Source: Bacteroidaceae bacterium | GTDB taxonomy: Bacteria; Bacteroidota; Bacteroidia; Bacteroidales; Bacteroidaceae | NCBI GenBank assembly: GCA_017622495.1 | Contig: JAGAQY010000034.1 | Location: 1 to 64,000 of the forward strand | Length of the DNA: 64,000 nucleotides | Direction: 5' to 3' | Part shown: positions 7,258 through 16,364 of the stretch, one piece after another | Position numbering within the stretch: position 1 is the first letter of the stretch | Layout: every line of letters begins with the position of its first letter | The notes under the pieces: model-generated | The model's input: only the letters and a program-made list of their open reading frames with translations | The model's database searches: none | Told to the model about the DNA's origin: nothing | Program-made: the position numbers and the translations under genes

Positions 7258-7998
7258 TTATCCCATCTTGGGCAGGCGGCCCACGTTGTCGACGCTATTG
7301 ATTTCGTTTGACAATGGCTCGTAATACACCTTCACCATGGCAGTATCCTTAGAGAAGTCAATAGCGCCCACCTCTACACGCAAGATATTCAGCCCGGTAC
7401 GTTTCTTGAGGTCTTCTATCAATTCTTCCTCGTGCTCGGGGGTGATGAGATGGATGTTATCATACAGCACCAACTTGCTAGCCACATGCTTCACGTAACG
7501 GTTGCTCTCACATATCCATATAGAGAGGATAAAGAGCAGGTTAGTAGCCAACAACTCCACATAGCTGATACTGGTAGCCAGGCCATTGATAGCGCTCACG
7601 GCGATAATCAAGAAGAGGTAAGTCATCTCACGGATGGGCACCGACTCGGTACGGTAGCGGATGATACCAAAGATGGCAAACAGACCGAGGGCGAAGCCAA
7701 TCTTCAACTTCACACCACCCATCAGGAAGATGAGCAGGAACACGCTGATAGAAATCAGGATGAAGGTGAAGAAATAGTCGCGGCGCTTGCTCTTTGGGTA
7801 GTAGAATACACGCACGATGAGCGCGATAACTGCCGTGTTGAGCACAAAACGGATAAGCAACTCGGTCAAAGCGCCCCAGTCGGCCCACATGGAGGTCATC
7901 AGCGCATCAGCCAATGGTTGCACATCCATATCCATCTCTTCGGCTGCCATGGCAAGGGCGTTGGTCCCTCCGGCAATAAGGTTCAAAAGGTTTCCCAT
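7258..7998 (-). CDS. DUF4956 family membrane protein
   Basis: A 246-residue integral membrane protein. Hydrophobic segments run from about 45 to 165 (LIRFVLNTAVIALIVRVFYY; YFFTFILISISVFLLIFLMGGV; FALGLFAIFGIIRYR; MTYLFLIIAVSAINGLA; LLFILSIWICES), followed by a soluble tail of about 70 residues with the ferredoxin-like pattern ILRVEVGAIDFSKDTAMVKVYY. This matches DUF4956, a family repeatedly found next to VTC-type polyphosphate polymerases. Here it follows the VTC gene after only 7 nt, so the two proteins very likely act together, perhaps moving polyphosphate or a related polymer at the membrane. That role is inference from context. Confidence 0.85.
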   Translation of the reverse strand: MGNLLNLIAGGTNALAMAAEEMDMDVQPLADALMTSMWADWGALTELLIRFVLNTAVIALIVRVFYYPKSKRRDYFFTFILISISVFLLIFLMGGVKLKIGFALGLFAIFGIIRYRTESVPIREMTYLFLIIAVSAINGLATSISYVELLATNLLFILSIWICESNRYVKHVASKLVLYDNIHLITPEHEEELIEDLKKRTGLNILRVEVGAIDFSKDTAMVKVYYEPLSNEINSVDNVGRLPKMG

Positions 7999-8005
7999 AA
8001 TACTG

Positions 8006-8767
8006 TTAATGATTATTTAAAAGTTTTTTAATTCGTACAAATCTCGGTTTGAAATTGCCCTGCTTAAGTGTAGGCTTGGTCAGTGCCGACCCTATGCAGT
8101 ATTTGCTGAATCCCGAGGGCTTGATGCGCAACTCGCGCAACATGCTCTTTACAGGCGAGTACACATTGCCGTCTCGTTTGAGCTCGATGATGACCAATCG
8201 GTCAAAGGTATCTTTAATATCGGTTTCCCAATGGTGGAACTTTACATGGCAGTCGATGGTAAGGCGCTCGGTCTTGGCCATATTGACCAACGTGATACGC
8301 TCAAAGTGATTCTCCACTTTGGGCACGAGGTCATCGAGCAAATAGTTGGCATGCTTGGCCAGTAGGGTGTCGCCCCCATCTTCGCGCAGCGAATGTATGC
8401 TGCCCACGGTCATACGTTTTTTCTTGGTACGACCGTGGTTATTCTTGTTTTTCACTTCGAGGAAGGTATCGCCCGAATCCATATAGGTGCGCACTCTCAC
8501 CTTCTGCCTCACGAGGCGTCCATTATGGTGCATCACATACATTTCCTCATCGGGAGTGTCCAGATAGATAGTATGGTAACGGTTGTAACGCTTGCCCTCT
8601 ATCTGCTGCACCATATACTTGCCTTGCGCCATCACAAGCAATTGCTCAAGCTGACTAATCGTAGCAAGATACTTCTTGTCGATACGGTTCATCAGCTTTA
8701 TATCCTTCATCTCGGAGAGTGAGATGGGCGGCAGCTTGTCGAGCAGTTGTAATATCTGTTGTTCCAT
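8006..8767 (-). CDS. VTC domain protein (polyphosphate polymerase family)
   Basis: A 253-residue cytoplasmic protein of the VTC domain family, whose yeast member Vtc4 makes inorganic polyphosphate from ATP inside a CYTH-like tunnel. Visible features are RIDKKYLATISQLEQLL (about 28-44), the substrate-site stretch YNRYHTIYLDTPDEEMYVMHHNGRLVRQKVRVR (about 61-93), FLEVKNKNNHGRTKKKRM with its basic residues, and FDRLVIIELKRDG, with the acidic/basic pattern expected of the tunnel. It is the first gene of the minus-strand cluster with DUF4956. Whether this bacterial form makes polyphosphate or uses another substrate cannot be told from sequence. Confidence 0.85.
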   Translation of the reverse strand: MEQQILQLLDKLPPISLSEMKDIKLMNRIDKKYLATISQLEQLLVMAQGKYMVQQIEGKRYNRYHTIYLDTPDEEMYVMHHNGRLVRQKVRVRTYMDSGDTFLEVKNKNNHGRTKKKRMTVGSIHSLREDGGDTLLAKHANYLLDDLVPKVENHFERITLVNMAKTERLTIDCHVKFHHWETDIKDTFDRLVIIELKRDGNVYSPVKSMLRELRIKPSGFSKYCIGSALTKPTLKQGNFKPRFVRIKKLLNNH

Positions 8768-8796
8768 AGTATATAGCCGTACGATACGAATTTGTG

Positions 8797-8804
8797 CAAA
8801 TATA
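8797..8804 (-). promoter_or_regulatory. TAnnTTTG -7 box for the VTC/DUF4956 operon
   Basis: TATATTTG on the minus strand, about 30 nt before the VTC start at 8767. No well-spaced upstream TTTG is evident; CAAA at 8828 lies 23 nt away. Confidence 0.4.
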
Positions 8805-8885
8805 GTAACTTATCCCAAACTCTGAAACAAAAAGTCGAAAAAAACAAGAATTTTGCCCTCAATTACTTATATATAGCAAAAAACT

Positions 8886-8917
8886 GTTGCAAAAAAAGAA
8901 AAAACCGACTACCTTTG
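8886..8917 (+). promoter_or_regulatory. frr promoter
   Basis: TTG (8887-8889), 20 nt, then TACCTTTG (8910-8917), a strong Bacteroidetes promoter match. It predicts a leader of about 125 nt before frr, AT-rich with repeated AACTTAAAAACTAA-like stretches just before the ATG. Confidence 0.65.
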
Positions 8918-9048
8918 GCTACGTTATTTGAGTTCATGAGTTTTTGAGTTTATAAGTTAACCTTAACAATATGACTTAAAAGCCAAGGACCAAGACAACG
9001 TTCGTATATACAAACTTAAAAACTAATAAACTTAAAAACTAAAATATT

Positions 9049-9600
9049 ATGCAGGAATATTTGAACGAAGCACAAGAGATGATGGAGATGGCCATCCTCC
9101 ACGTTGAAGACGAGCTCGCCCGCATCCGTGCCGGCAAAGCCAACACTCGTATCCTAGATGGTATCCGTGTAGACTCTTACGGTACTATGGTACCCTTGAC
9201 AGGTGTAGCCTCTATCACTACCCCCGATGCGCGCACCATCGCCATCAAGCCTTGGGACAAGAACATGTTCCGCGTCATCGAGAAAGCCATCATCGACTCT
9301 CCCGTAGGCATCACCCCCGAGAACAACGGTGAAATCATACGCCTTGGCATACCTCCCCTCACCGAGGAACGCCGTAAGCAACTCGCCAAGCAATGTAAGG
9401 AGGTAGCCGAGAATGCCAAGATAAGCATCCGCAATGCCCGTCGCGACTGCATCGATGCACTGAAGAAGGCCGTTAAGGGCGGCATGCCCGAGGATGTTCA
9501 GAAGGACGGTGAAGAAAAGCTCCAGAAGCTGCACGACAAGTACATCAAGAAGGTGGACGAACTCTATGCAGACAAGGAGAAGGAGATCATGACCGTATAA
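9049..9600 (+). CDS. frr: Ribosome recycling factor
   Basis: Ribosome recycling factor, which with EF-G splits the post-termination ribosome. At 183 residues it is close to the usual 185. Conserved stretches are [23 protein letters not shown] (about 23-45), [13 protein letters not shown] (about 59-71), the helical arm [35 protein letters not shown] (about 105-139) and the tail [21 protein letters not shown]. It is preceded by a good promoter. The downstream rsgA starts 122 nt later, across an AT-rich inverted repeat. Confidence 0.97.
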   Translation: MQEYLNEAQEMMEMAILHVEDELARIRAGKANTRILDGIRVDSYGTMVPLTGVASITTPDARTIAIKPWDKNMFRVIEKAIIDSPVGITPENNGEIIRLGIPPLTEERRKQLAKQCKEVAENAKISIRNARRDCIDALKKAVKGGMPEDVQKDGEEKLQKLHDKYIKKVDELYADKEKEIMTV

Positions 9601-9604
9601 AACG

Positions 9605-9717
9605 AATTGAAAATTGAGAATTGAAAATTGAGAATTATTTCTTTAATTGCAGCCTGCATCCAAAGGACAGCTTTGCAGCGTAGCCAATTTTCAATTTTCA
9701 ATTTTTAATTTTCAATT
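9605..9717. repeat. AT-rich inverted repeat between frr and rsgA
   Basis: The left arm (9605-9631) is built of GAAAATTGA/GAATTGA units and the right arm (about 9689-9717) of their complements (CAATTTTCAATTTTTAATT). The centre holds a short GC-richer stretch with CTGCA/TGCAG. Similar AATTTTCAATTCTCAATT fragments occur at about 43365 and 20105. It could fold into a long hairpin that attenuates transcription or marks an old insertion. Confidence 0.6.
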
Positions 9718-9722
9718 TCATC

Positions 9723-10655
9723 ATGCTTGGACTCGTAATCAAGAACACCGGAAGCCAATACATCGTGAAGACCGATGAGGGAAGCCTCGTCGACTGCCGT
9801 ATCAAAGGCAACTTCCGACTCAAGGGCATCCGCAGCACCAATCCTGTGGCCGTCGGCGATCGGGTGACCATTACCTCACCCGTCGACGGCACATCTTATA
9901 TTACCGACATCCAAGAACGACGCAACTACATCATACGTCGTGCCTCGAACCTCTCGAAGCAGTCACACATCCTTGCCGCCAATGTCGACATGTGCCTGCT
10001 CATCGTCACCATCAACTACCCCGAGACCTCTACCGTCTTCATCGACCGCTTCCTCGCCACTGCCGAGGCCTACCGCATCCCCGTACATATCGTGTTCAAC
10101 AAGGTGGACCGCTACAATGAAGACGAACGCCGCTATCTCGATGCCATCGTACACCTTTATAATACGATTGGCTACGAGTGCTCCTGCGTTTCGGCTCTCA
10201 ATGGCGACGGACTCGACAAGGTGCGTGCCTCTCTCACAGGCAAGACCACCCTACTCTCCGGCAACTCCGGTGTAGGCAAGAGCACCCTCATCAATGCCCT
10301 GCTCCCCGACCTCCATCTGCGCACAGCAGAAATCTCCGAGTATCACAACAAGGGCATGCACACCACCACCTTCTCTGAGATGTTCCCCTTCGGCGATGGA
10401 GGTTGGCTCATCGACACCCCCGGTGTCAAGGGCTTCGGCACCTTCGATATGGAGGAGGAGGAGATCAGCCATTACTTCCGCGAGATATTTGCCGAGTCGG
10501 CCCACTGCCGCTATGGCAACTGCACCCACACCCACGAGCCACACTGCGCTGTGCGCCAAGCCGTAGAGGAATGCCGCATCAGCCAGTCACGCTATGCCTC
10601 CTACCTCAGCATGCTCGACGACAAGGAGGAAGGCAAATACCGCGAAAAATTTTAG
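9723..10655 (+). CDS. rsgA: Ribosome small-subunit-dependent GTPase A
   Basis: Circularly permuted GTPase that helps late 30S ribosome assembly. It is 310 residues long, with an N-terminal OB-fold (about 1-65), then the permuted G motifs: G4 NKVD (126-129), G5-like SALNGDG (157-163), G1 GNSGVGKST (180-188), switch region HNKGMHTTT (208-216) and G3 DTPG (231-234). The C-terminal zinc-binding part is complete ([14 protein letters not shown], about 262-275). It follows frr on the same strand. The start chosen gives the typical [13 protein letters not shown] beginning. Confidence 0.96.
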   Translation: MLGLVIKNTGSQYIVKTDEGSLVDCRIKGNFRLKGIRSTNPVAVGDRVTITSPVDGTSYITDIQERRNYIIRRASNLSKQSHILAANVDMCLLIVTINYPETSTVFIDRFLATAEAYRIPVHIVFNKVDRYNEDERRYLDAIVHLYNTIGYECSCVSALNGDGLDKVRASLTGKTTLLSGNSGVGKSTLINALLPDLHLRTAEISEYHNKGMHTTTFSEMFPFGDGGWLIDTPGVKGFGTFDMEEEEISHYFREIFAESAHCRYGNCTHTHEPHCAVRQAVEECRISQSRYASYLSMLDDKEEGKYREKF

Positions 10656-10746
10656 CTTTTTCCTTTCTACTTAAAGAGTTTCTTCCGTTATACATCCGCT
10701 TCTGCCTGTCGACAGAAGACAATCCACCATCACCATATATTTACGC

Positions 10747-12012
10747 TTACCTGGAATACTTGCGAGGATACCCTATCAGGATGCCCAACAAAGCTATAGC
10801 GCCAAGGGCAAACGGATAATAAAGATAACCGATGATAGAGAATGGAGTGATAGAAGCGAGACCCGCTGCCATGAGCAGCTGGGCACCATATGGAATGAGT
10901 CCCTGGGCAAAACAACTGAAGGTGTCGAGTAGCGAGGCGCTCATGCGGCGGTCCACTCCATAGCGGTCGGCAATATCACGTGCCACGGGACCCACAGTGA
11001 TGAGGGCAATGGTGTTATTAGCAGTACAGAGGTCGGCCAGAACCACGAGCATGGCAATGGTGAGCTTTGCACCACGTTTGCCGCTAATACGACGAGTAAG
11101 GATACGGATGAGATAGTCGATACCGCCATTGTGGCGTATAAGAGCAAGCATGCCGCCCGCCAGCAGGGTAACAATGATGAGTTCACTCATACCCATAACA
11201 CCCTCACCCATGGCAGCCATCCAGCCCATAAAATCGAAACTTCCACTGAATATGCCTATACCACCTGCCAGCACTATACCGATGAGGAGCACGGCAAGTA
11301 CATCGAGTCCGATGATAGCCAATACGAGCACAGCCACGTAGGGTACCACCTTGTACCATTGGGGCATAGGAACATGAGCTGGAGCCTCTACCCCACTGCC
11401 GATGATGATGTAGAGCACGAGCACGATGAGTGCGGCAGGAAGGGCGAAGTAGATATTGGCCTTAAACTTGTCGCTCATGCGGCACTGCTGGGTTTGCGTA
11501 GCCACGATGGTAGTGTCGGAAATGAAAGAAAGATTGTCACCAAAAAATGAGCCCCCCACCACAAGGGCCACAATGAAGGGAAGTGACGCACCCGTCTGCT
11601 CTGCAATACCCACGGCCACGGGAGTGAGGGCAACCACAGTGCCTACTGAAGTGCCTATGGAGAGGGAGATGAAACAGGCTGCAATAAACAGTCCGGGTAA
11701 CAGCATGCTATCGGGAAGGAGCCGCAGAGTAAGATTTACCGTAGCATCGATAGCGCCCATAGCATCGGCAGTCTTGGCAAAGGCTCCCGCCAGGACAAAA
11801 ATCCACACCATGAGCATGATATTCTCATCGCCCGCTCCACGGGAGAAGATAGCCACACGCTCCTTCAGGCCCAGTTTAGGAGTGACGCACACGGCATAGG
11901 CCGAAGCAGCAAGGAAAGCTACCGTAAGAGGGACCTTATAAAAATCGCCGGCAAGCAGCGAACCGACAAGGTACACTGCCATGAATACGAGCATGGGAGA
12001 GAGAGCTTTCAT
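10747..12012 (-). CDS. NhaC-family Na+/H+ antiporter
   Basis: A 421-residue integral membrane protein with about eleven hydrophobic helices, of the NhaC/ArsB-type ion transporter fold. Recognisable pieces are GAGDENIMLMVWIFVLAGAFAKTADAMGAID (about 59-89), the conserved SIGTSVGTVVALTPVAVG (about 117-134), GGSFFGDNLSFISDTTI (about 152-168) and TANNTIALITVGPVARDIA (about 343-361). It probably exchanges Na+ for H+ across the inner membrane, though related proteins exchange organic acids or amino acids. It lies 48 nt downstream of the acyl-ACP thioesterase gene on the same strand, so they may form one transcript. Confidence 0.85.
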   Translation of the reverse strand: MKALSPMLVFMAVYLVGSLLAGDFYKVPLTVAFLAASAYAVCVTPKLGLKERVAIFSRGAGDENIMLMVWIFVLAGAFAKTADAMGAIDATVNLTLRLLPDSMLLPGLFIAACFISLSIGTSVGTVVALTPVAVGIAEQTGASLPFIVALVVGGSFFGDNLSFISDTTIVATQTQQCRMSDKFKANIYFALPAALIVLVLYIIIGSGVEAPAHVPMPQWYKVVPYVAVLVLAIIGLDVLAVLLIGIVLAGGIGIFSGSFDFMGWMAAMGEGVMGMSELIIVTLLAGGMLALIRHNGGIDYLIRILTRRISGKRGAKLTIAMLVVLADLCTANNTIALITVGPVARDIADRYGVDRRMSASLLDTFSCFAQGLIPYGAQLLMAAGLASITPFSIIGYLYYPFALGAIALLGILIGYPRKYSR

Positions 12013-12060
12013 GAATAGAAAATTAAAGATTAAAAATTAAGAACCCTAGAAATGACCTTC

Positions 12061-12822
12061 CTATTTTTCAGTCTCAACCTTCAACTTGAATATGATTTTC
12101 GCACGACATGCTACCTCGTCATTGTCTTTACGAATCTCCACATCGTACTCGTGACCATCATCCTTCTTGTCCATATATACGGAGAGGTTCTCACGGTAGA
12201 AGCACTCGGCACTGTAGCTCACCTCCACACGATGGATGGTATGGCTACGGAAGATTTCGAGGGGAAGCTCGTTGAGTATATGCTCTATGTACTTGACACT
12301 ATTGAGATGGCCGTTGTAGTCAATATCACAATAAAGTGGCATGAATGCACCTACGGGGTCTGTGGCGGTGACACGAGCACGGCTTGCACCTTTGATTGGG
12401 CAGGGCTCATCACAGCTATATGCAGCGAGCTCGCCACCATAGAGTGTGGTGAGGTCCGAAGGTTGACGAGTAGCCACATCGATGAGCGCCCATGTGGAGC
12501 GAGCATGACCGATGACACGCTCATCACTGCTCAGCACACGAAAGTTACGCGAAGTGAACAGACGGTTCACTCCCTCCACCCATGTCTCTACATAGTAGGT
12601 GTCGCCCTCGTTGGGATACTCTTCAATTTCAATGACAAGACGCGAGAGCACCCATGTCTTGCCATCGGCTGCAAGTCGCTCCTTGCCAAAGCCGCGTTCG
12701 TTGGCATGGTTACCTGCCGTAATCAACATCTTGTTTGCCAAAAAGCCGAACGAGAGGCCGCCGGTATAATCTACCTGGAAGGTTTCCACCTCAAAAGGGT
12801 ATCTACCAATAAATGATTTCAT
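12061..12822 (-). CDS. Acyl-ACP thioesterase
   Basis: A 253-residue cytoplasmic protein of the acyl-ACP thioesterase family (double hotdog fold, as in plant FatA/FatB), which releases free fatty acids from acyl-ACP. The N-terminal hotdog carries VETFQVDYTGGLSFGFLANKMLITAGNHANERGFG (about 12-46) and WVLSRLVIEIEEYPNEGD (about 57-74). The second hotdog carries PLYCDIDYNGHLNSVKYIEHILNELPLE (about 162-189), containing the Asp/Asn/His-type catalytic region. It is the first gene before the NhaC antiporter, and the likely promoter box is at 12849-12856. Confidence 0.9.
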   Translation of the reverse strand: MKSFIGRYPFEVETFQVDYTGGLSFGFLANKMLITAGNHANERGFGKERLAADGKTWVLSRLVIEIEEYPNEGDTYYVETWVEGVNRLFTSRNFRVLSSDERVIGHARSTWALIDVATRQPSDLTTLYGGELAAYSCDEPCPIKGASRARVTATDPVGAFMPLYCDIDYNGHLNSVKYIEHILNELPLEIFRSHTIHRVEVSYSAECFYRENLSVYMDKKDDGHEYDVEIRKDNDEVACRAKIIFKLKVETEK

Positions 12823-12848
12823 AGTGTTTAGCTATTTTATTTAGGGCA

Positions 12849-12856
12849 CAAAAGTA
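12849..12856 (-). promoter_or_regulatory. TAnnTTTG -7 box for the thioesterase/NhaC operon
   Basis: TACTTTTG on the minus strand, about 27 nt before the start at 12822. No well-spaced upstream TTG is seen. Confidence 0.4.
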
Positions 12857-12938
12857 CAACATTTATTCGATTTATCAGCCATTGGTATGCTATATTCGTC
12901 CCTTTTTACTATCTTTACGGCTTAAAGGAAAAGATTTC

Positions 12939-14201
12939 ATGAATACACTACACTTTAACGACGCACAGAAGCTGACACGCCCCACGGCCTTCAGCACCAT
13001 GATAAAGCCTGTGGGTTCGTTGTGCAATCTCGACTGTGACTACTGCTATTACTTAGGCAAGGCCAACCTCTACGGAGGACAACAACCGAAAATGAACGAA
13101 GAGTTACTGGAGCGATACATCAGCCAATACATAGAGGCTGTGCAGGTGCCTGTGGTGACCTTCTGCTGGCATGGTGGAGAGCCTCTGTTGGCGGGGCTCG
13201 ACTTCTACGAGAAGGCGGTGACACTACAGAACAAGTACAAAGGCAACAAACAGATAGAGAACTCACTACAAACTAATGGATTGCTGATAACGCCCGATTG
13301 GTGCGACTTCTTCCGTCGCAACAACTTCCTCATAGGCATATCGCTTGACGGCCCCAAAGATATACACGATGCCTACCGCCACGACCGCGGTGGGCACCCC
13401 ACCTTCGACCGCGTGATGAGAGCTGTAGAAATGATGGCTGTCAATGGGGTGGAGTACAATACGCTGAGCACCATCAATAACCGCTGTGCGGGACGTGGCC
13501 GCGAGGTGTATGAATTCATGCGCTCGGTGAGCAGATATATGCAGTTCTTGCCCGTAGTGGAGAATACTCTCTCGATGGAAAGCTCAGATAAAGTCTGTCG
13601 ACCCGCCATTGTACCTCCCGGCACACCAGGGGCTATGCTGGCGCCCTGGAGCATCACGCCCAAGGCATTCGGCAAATTTATGTGCGATATTTTCGACGAA
13701 TGGGTCGTGCTGGATGTAGGCGAACGCTTCGTACAATTGTTCGACATCACTCTGGCGCAGTGGTGCGGCGTGCAGCCCTCGCTATGCTCATTCTGCCCTA
13801 CATGTGGCGACGGGCTGGTGGTGGAGCACAATGGCGACGTGTATATGTGCGACCACTTCGTATATCCCGAATACCGCCTCGGCAACATCGGTGAGGAGCA
13901 CCTGCGCGACCTGCAGCGCAAGCCTGAGCTCTTCCGTTTCGGTGTGGAGAAGCGCAATGCATTGCCCTCTGACTGCCGCCGATGCGAATACCTCTTTGCC
14001 TGCCGGGGCGAATGTCCCAAGCACCGCTTTGCCACCACACGCCGTGGCGAGAAGGGACTCAACACGCTATGCGAGGGTTATAAGCACTTTTTTGCCTACA
14101 CTGCACCTTATATGGAGCGTATGAGGGAACTGCTCGCACAGGGTAAAGAGGCATCGCATATCATGCCTTGGGCACGACAGAAGCGAGGATTTGCAGGCTG
14201 A
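12939..14201 (+). CDS. Anaerobic sulfatase-maturating-type radical SAM enzyme
   Basis: A 420-residue radical SAM/SPASM protein of the anaerobic sulfatase maturase family, which oxidises an active-site Cys or Ser of sulfatases to formylglycine in the cytoplasm. The cluster motif CxxxCxxC is CNLDCDYC (C29, C33, C36), followed by the family signature FCWHGGEPLL. The C-terminal SPASM region has CGVQPSLCSFCPTCGDG, DVYMCDHFVYPEYRLGNI and CRRCEYLFACRGECPKHRF, giving the two auxiliary 4Fe-4S clusters. The start at 12939 (MNTLHFNDAQ) is used rather than the in-frame upstream Met at 12882, which would add an odd hydrophobic extension. No sulfatase gene is in the window, so its substrate is elsewhere or is a different protein. 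Confidence 0.9.
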   Translation: MNTLHFNDAQKLTRPTAFSTMIKPVGSLCNLDCDYCYYLGKANLYGGQQPKMNEELLERYISQYIEAVQVPVVTFCWHGGEPLLAGLDFYEKAVTLQNKYKGNKQIENSLQTNGLLITPDWCDFFRRNNFLIGISLDGPKDIHDAYRHDRGGHPTFDRVMRAVEMMAVNGVEYNTLSTINNRCAGRGREVYEFMRSVSRYMQFLPVVENTLSMESSDKVCRPAIVPPGTPGAMLAPWSITPKAFGKFMCDIFDEWVVLDVGERFVQLFDITLAQWCGVQPSLCSFCPTCGDGLVVEHNGDVYMCDHFVYPEYRLGNIGEEHLRDLQRKPELFRFGVEKRNALPSDCRRCEYLFACRGECPKHRFATTRRGEKGLNTLCEGYKHFFAYTAPYMERMRELLAQGKEASHIMPWARQKRGFAG

Positions 14202-14324
14202 TTTGCAAAGAGAAGATTCCAAAAGACATCGTTACACCAGCACCACGACAACGACCAAGTACAATCGCCATATTTTTCATCAAAAAATTCAATAAAAAGC
14301 ATACACCATATCCATATCTTTTCC

Positions 14325-14332
14325 TAATTTTG
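14325..14332 (+). promoter_or_regulatory. TAnnTTTG -7 box for the NagB-like fusion gene
   Basis: TAATTTTG, about 37 nt before the ATG at 14369. The expected upstream TTG is absent at the usual distance. Its position argues against the longer in-frame start at 14168. Confidence 0.4.
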
Positions 14333-14368
14333 GGAAATAGAAATCACAACCTTAAAAAACTATACATT

Positions 14369-16291
14369 ATGAAAAGTAAGTACACATTGCCCAAAGACGG
14401 TGGACTCATCACCGCAGGTGTTCCCCGCGACATCTATTGCCGCTACGAGAAAGTACCCACAGAGATTTTCGAAACAGAATATGCAGGTGTGCAGCACGTG
14501 GCCGACCAAATCATTAGTGCCATCAATTCACACAACGGTGCTGAACCCTTCTTGCTGGGCCTCACCACAGGCAAAACTCCACTCGGCCTCTATCGCGAAT
14601 TGGTAGAACGTCACAAAGCTGGTAAGGTAAGTTTCAAGAACGTGGCCGTAGTGAGTCTCGATGAGTTCTACCCCATCGCTCCCGAGCATAAGCAGAGTCG
14701 CAACTATCGCATACACGAGGAATTCCTCAATCATATCGACATTGACAAGAGCAATGTACATATTCCCGATGCTACCGTACCCGTAAGCGAGATTTCAGAC
14801 TACTGCAAGAAGTACGACGAGATTGCCAGCAAGGTAGACTTCATGATCATCGGCATGGGTGAGCAGGGACAGCTCGGCTTCAACGAGCCCGGTTCATACG
14901 AAAAATCACGTACACGCCTCGTGCAGCTTAGTCTCAACTCACGCAAGGTGCAGTCAAAGTTCTTCTCACAAGAGAAGGAAGTACCCACCATGGCCATCAC
15001 CATGGGCATAGGCACCATACTCAAAGCCAAGAAGATCGTACTCATGGCTTGGGGCGAGAACAAGGCAGAGGCTATACAGAGAGTTGTTGAGGGCGAAGAC
15101 ACCGAGATGATTCCCGCTAGCCTGCTGCAGTCGCACCCCGACATTGAGGTGGTAATTGACGAGATTGCCGGTGAGAAACTCACCCGAGTACAAGCCCCCT
15201 GGGTAGTAGGTTCTTGCGAATGGACCAAGAAACTGGTACGCAAGGCTGTCATCTGGCTTTGCAACAAAGTAGAGAAGCCTATCCTCAAGCTCACCTACCA
15301 GGATTATATGAAGAACTCACTATCAGAGATGCTCGATAGTCTGGGCAAGACCTATGACAAGGTAAACATCGAGGTCTTCAACGACCTGCAACACACCATC
15401 TCTGGATGGCCCGGTGGCAAGCCCAATGCCGACGACTCCACACGTCCCGTACCCTCTACCCCCTTCCCCAAGCGCGTGCTCATCTTCTCTCCGCACCCCG
15501 ATGACGATGTCATCTCAATGGGTGGTACCTTCATCCGCCTCGTAGAACAGGGTCACGATGTACACGTAGCCTATGAGACTTCCGGTAACGTAGCCGTATA
15601 TGACGACGTGGTAGTGCAACATATGGACACTGCACGCGAGATTGGCTTTGCCGACCGCTACGATGAGGTGCGCCAAATCATTGCCAACAAGGTAGAGGGC
15701 GAACCCGAGCCCCGTGCACTGCTCAACCTCAAGGGAGCCATCCGCCGTGCCGAAGCCAAGGCTGCCGTGCGCTCATTCGGGCTCAACGACGAGACCAACG
15801 CACACTTCCTCAACCTCCCGTTCTATGAGACTGGTGGTATCAAGAAGGGCGAACTCGGCGAAGCTGACATCGAGATTGTGGTGAAGCTGCTCCGCGAGAT
15901 AAAGCCTCATCAGATCTATGCTGCAGGTGACCTCACCGACCCCCACGGCACACACCGCGTATGTATAGAGGCTGTGCTCGGTGCTTGGGAAATTGTGCAG
16001 AACGATGATTGGGCCAAGGAGTGCCACATATGGCTCTATCGTGGTGCATGGCAGGAGTGGGACCTCGGCATGGTAGACATGGCCGTGCCCCTCAGTCCCG
16101 ACGAGCTCATCAAGAAGCGTCACGCCATCTTCCGCCACCTCTCACAGAAGGACATCGTTCCCTTCCCCGGTGAAGACCACCGCGAGTTCTGGCAGCGTGC
16201 CGAAGACCGTACACAAAACACCGCACGCCAATACGACAAGCTGGGCATGGCCGAGTATCAGGCTATTGAGGTGTTTGTGCGTATGAAGTAA
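14369..16291 (+). CDS. Glucosamine-6-phosphate deaminase-like / PIG-L deacetylase-like fusion
   Basis: A 640-residue two-domain protein. The N-terminal half (about 1-270) is NagB-like: GLTTGKTPLGLYRELV (about 63-78), VVSLDEFYPI (about 91-100), HIPDATVP, and IGMGEQGQLGFNEPGS (about 153-168). NagB proteins usually have GIGxDGHIAFNEP at this spot; here the Asp and His are replaced by Glu-Gln-Gly-Gln-Leu, so deaminase activity may be changed. The C-terminal half (about 365-640) is a PIG-L/LmbE-type deacetylase with the zinc motif HPDDD (about 375-379) and later DPHGTHR (about 528-534). Such fusions occur in Bacteroidetes. A role in amino-sugar breakdown is inferred. It has its own -7 box and a strong terminator after it. 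Confidence 0.85.
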   Translation: MKSKYTLPKDGGLITAGVPRDIYCRYEKVPTEIFETEYAGVQHVADQIISAINSHNGAEPFLLGLTTGKTPLGLYRELVERHKAGKVSFKNVAVVSLDEFYPIAPEHKQSRNYRIHEEFLNHIDIDKSNVHIPDATVPVSEISDYCKKYDEIASKVDFMIIGMGEQGQLGFNEPGSYEKSRTRLVQLSLNSRKVQSKFFSQEKEVPTMAITMGIGTILKAKKIVLMAWGENKAEAIQRVVEGEDTEMIPASLLQSHPDIEVVIDEIAGEKLTRVQAPWVVGSCEWTKKLVRKAVIWLCNKVEKPILKLTYQDYMKNSLSEMLDSLGKTYDKVNIEVFNDLQHTISGWPGGKPNADDSTRPVPSTPFPKRVLIFSPHPDDDVISMGGTFIRLVEQGHDVHVAYETSGNVAVYDDVVVQHMDTAREIGFADRYDEVRQIIANKVEGEPEPRALLNLKGAIRRAEAKAAVRSFGLNDETNAHFLNLPFYETGGIKKGELGEADIEIVVKLLREIKPHQIYAAGDLTDPHGTHRVCIEAVLGAWEIVQNDDWAKECHIWLYRGAWQEWDLGMVDMAVPLSPDELIKKRHAIFRHLSQKDIVPFPGEDHREFWQRAEDRTQNTARQYDKLGMAEYQAIEVFVRMK

Positions 16292-16312
16292 CAGATATAC
16301 ATCTATAACCAT

Positions 16313-16355
16313 TGGTTCCAACCATCACCCCAAACTTGGTTGGAACCATTTTTTT
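16313..16355 (+). terminator. Rho-independent terminator after the NagB-like fusion gene
   Basis: Perfect 12-bp stem TGGTTCCAACCA (16313-16324) / TGGTTGGAACCA (16337-16348), 12-nt loop, then seven T. It lies just before the HAD gene, whose ATG is at 16365, so the HAD gene either depends on read-through or has an unrecognised promoter. Confidence 0.85.
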
Positions 16356-16364
16356 AGAATAATA

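Noticed and set aside
14168..14368. Longer start for the NagB-like fusion
   Set aside because: The extension overlaps the previous gene, has no family similarity and contains the -7 box at 14325-14332.
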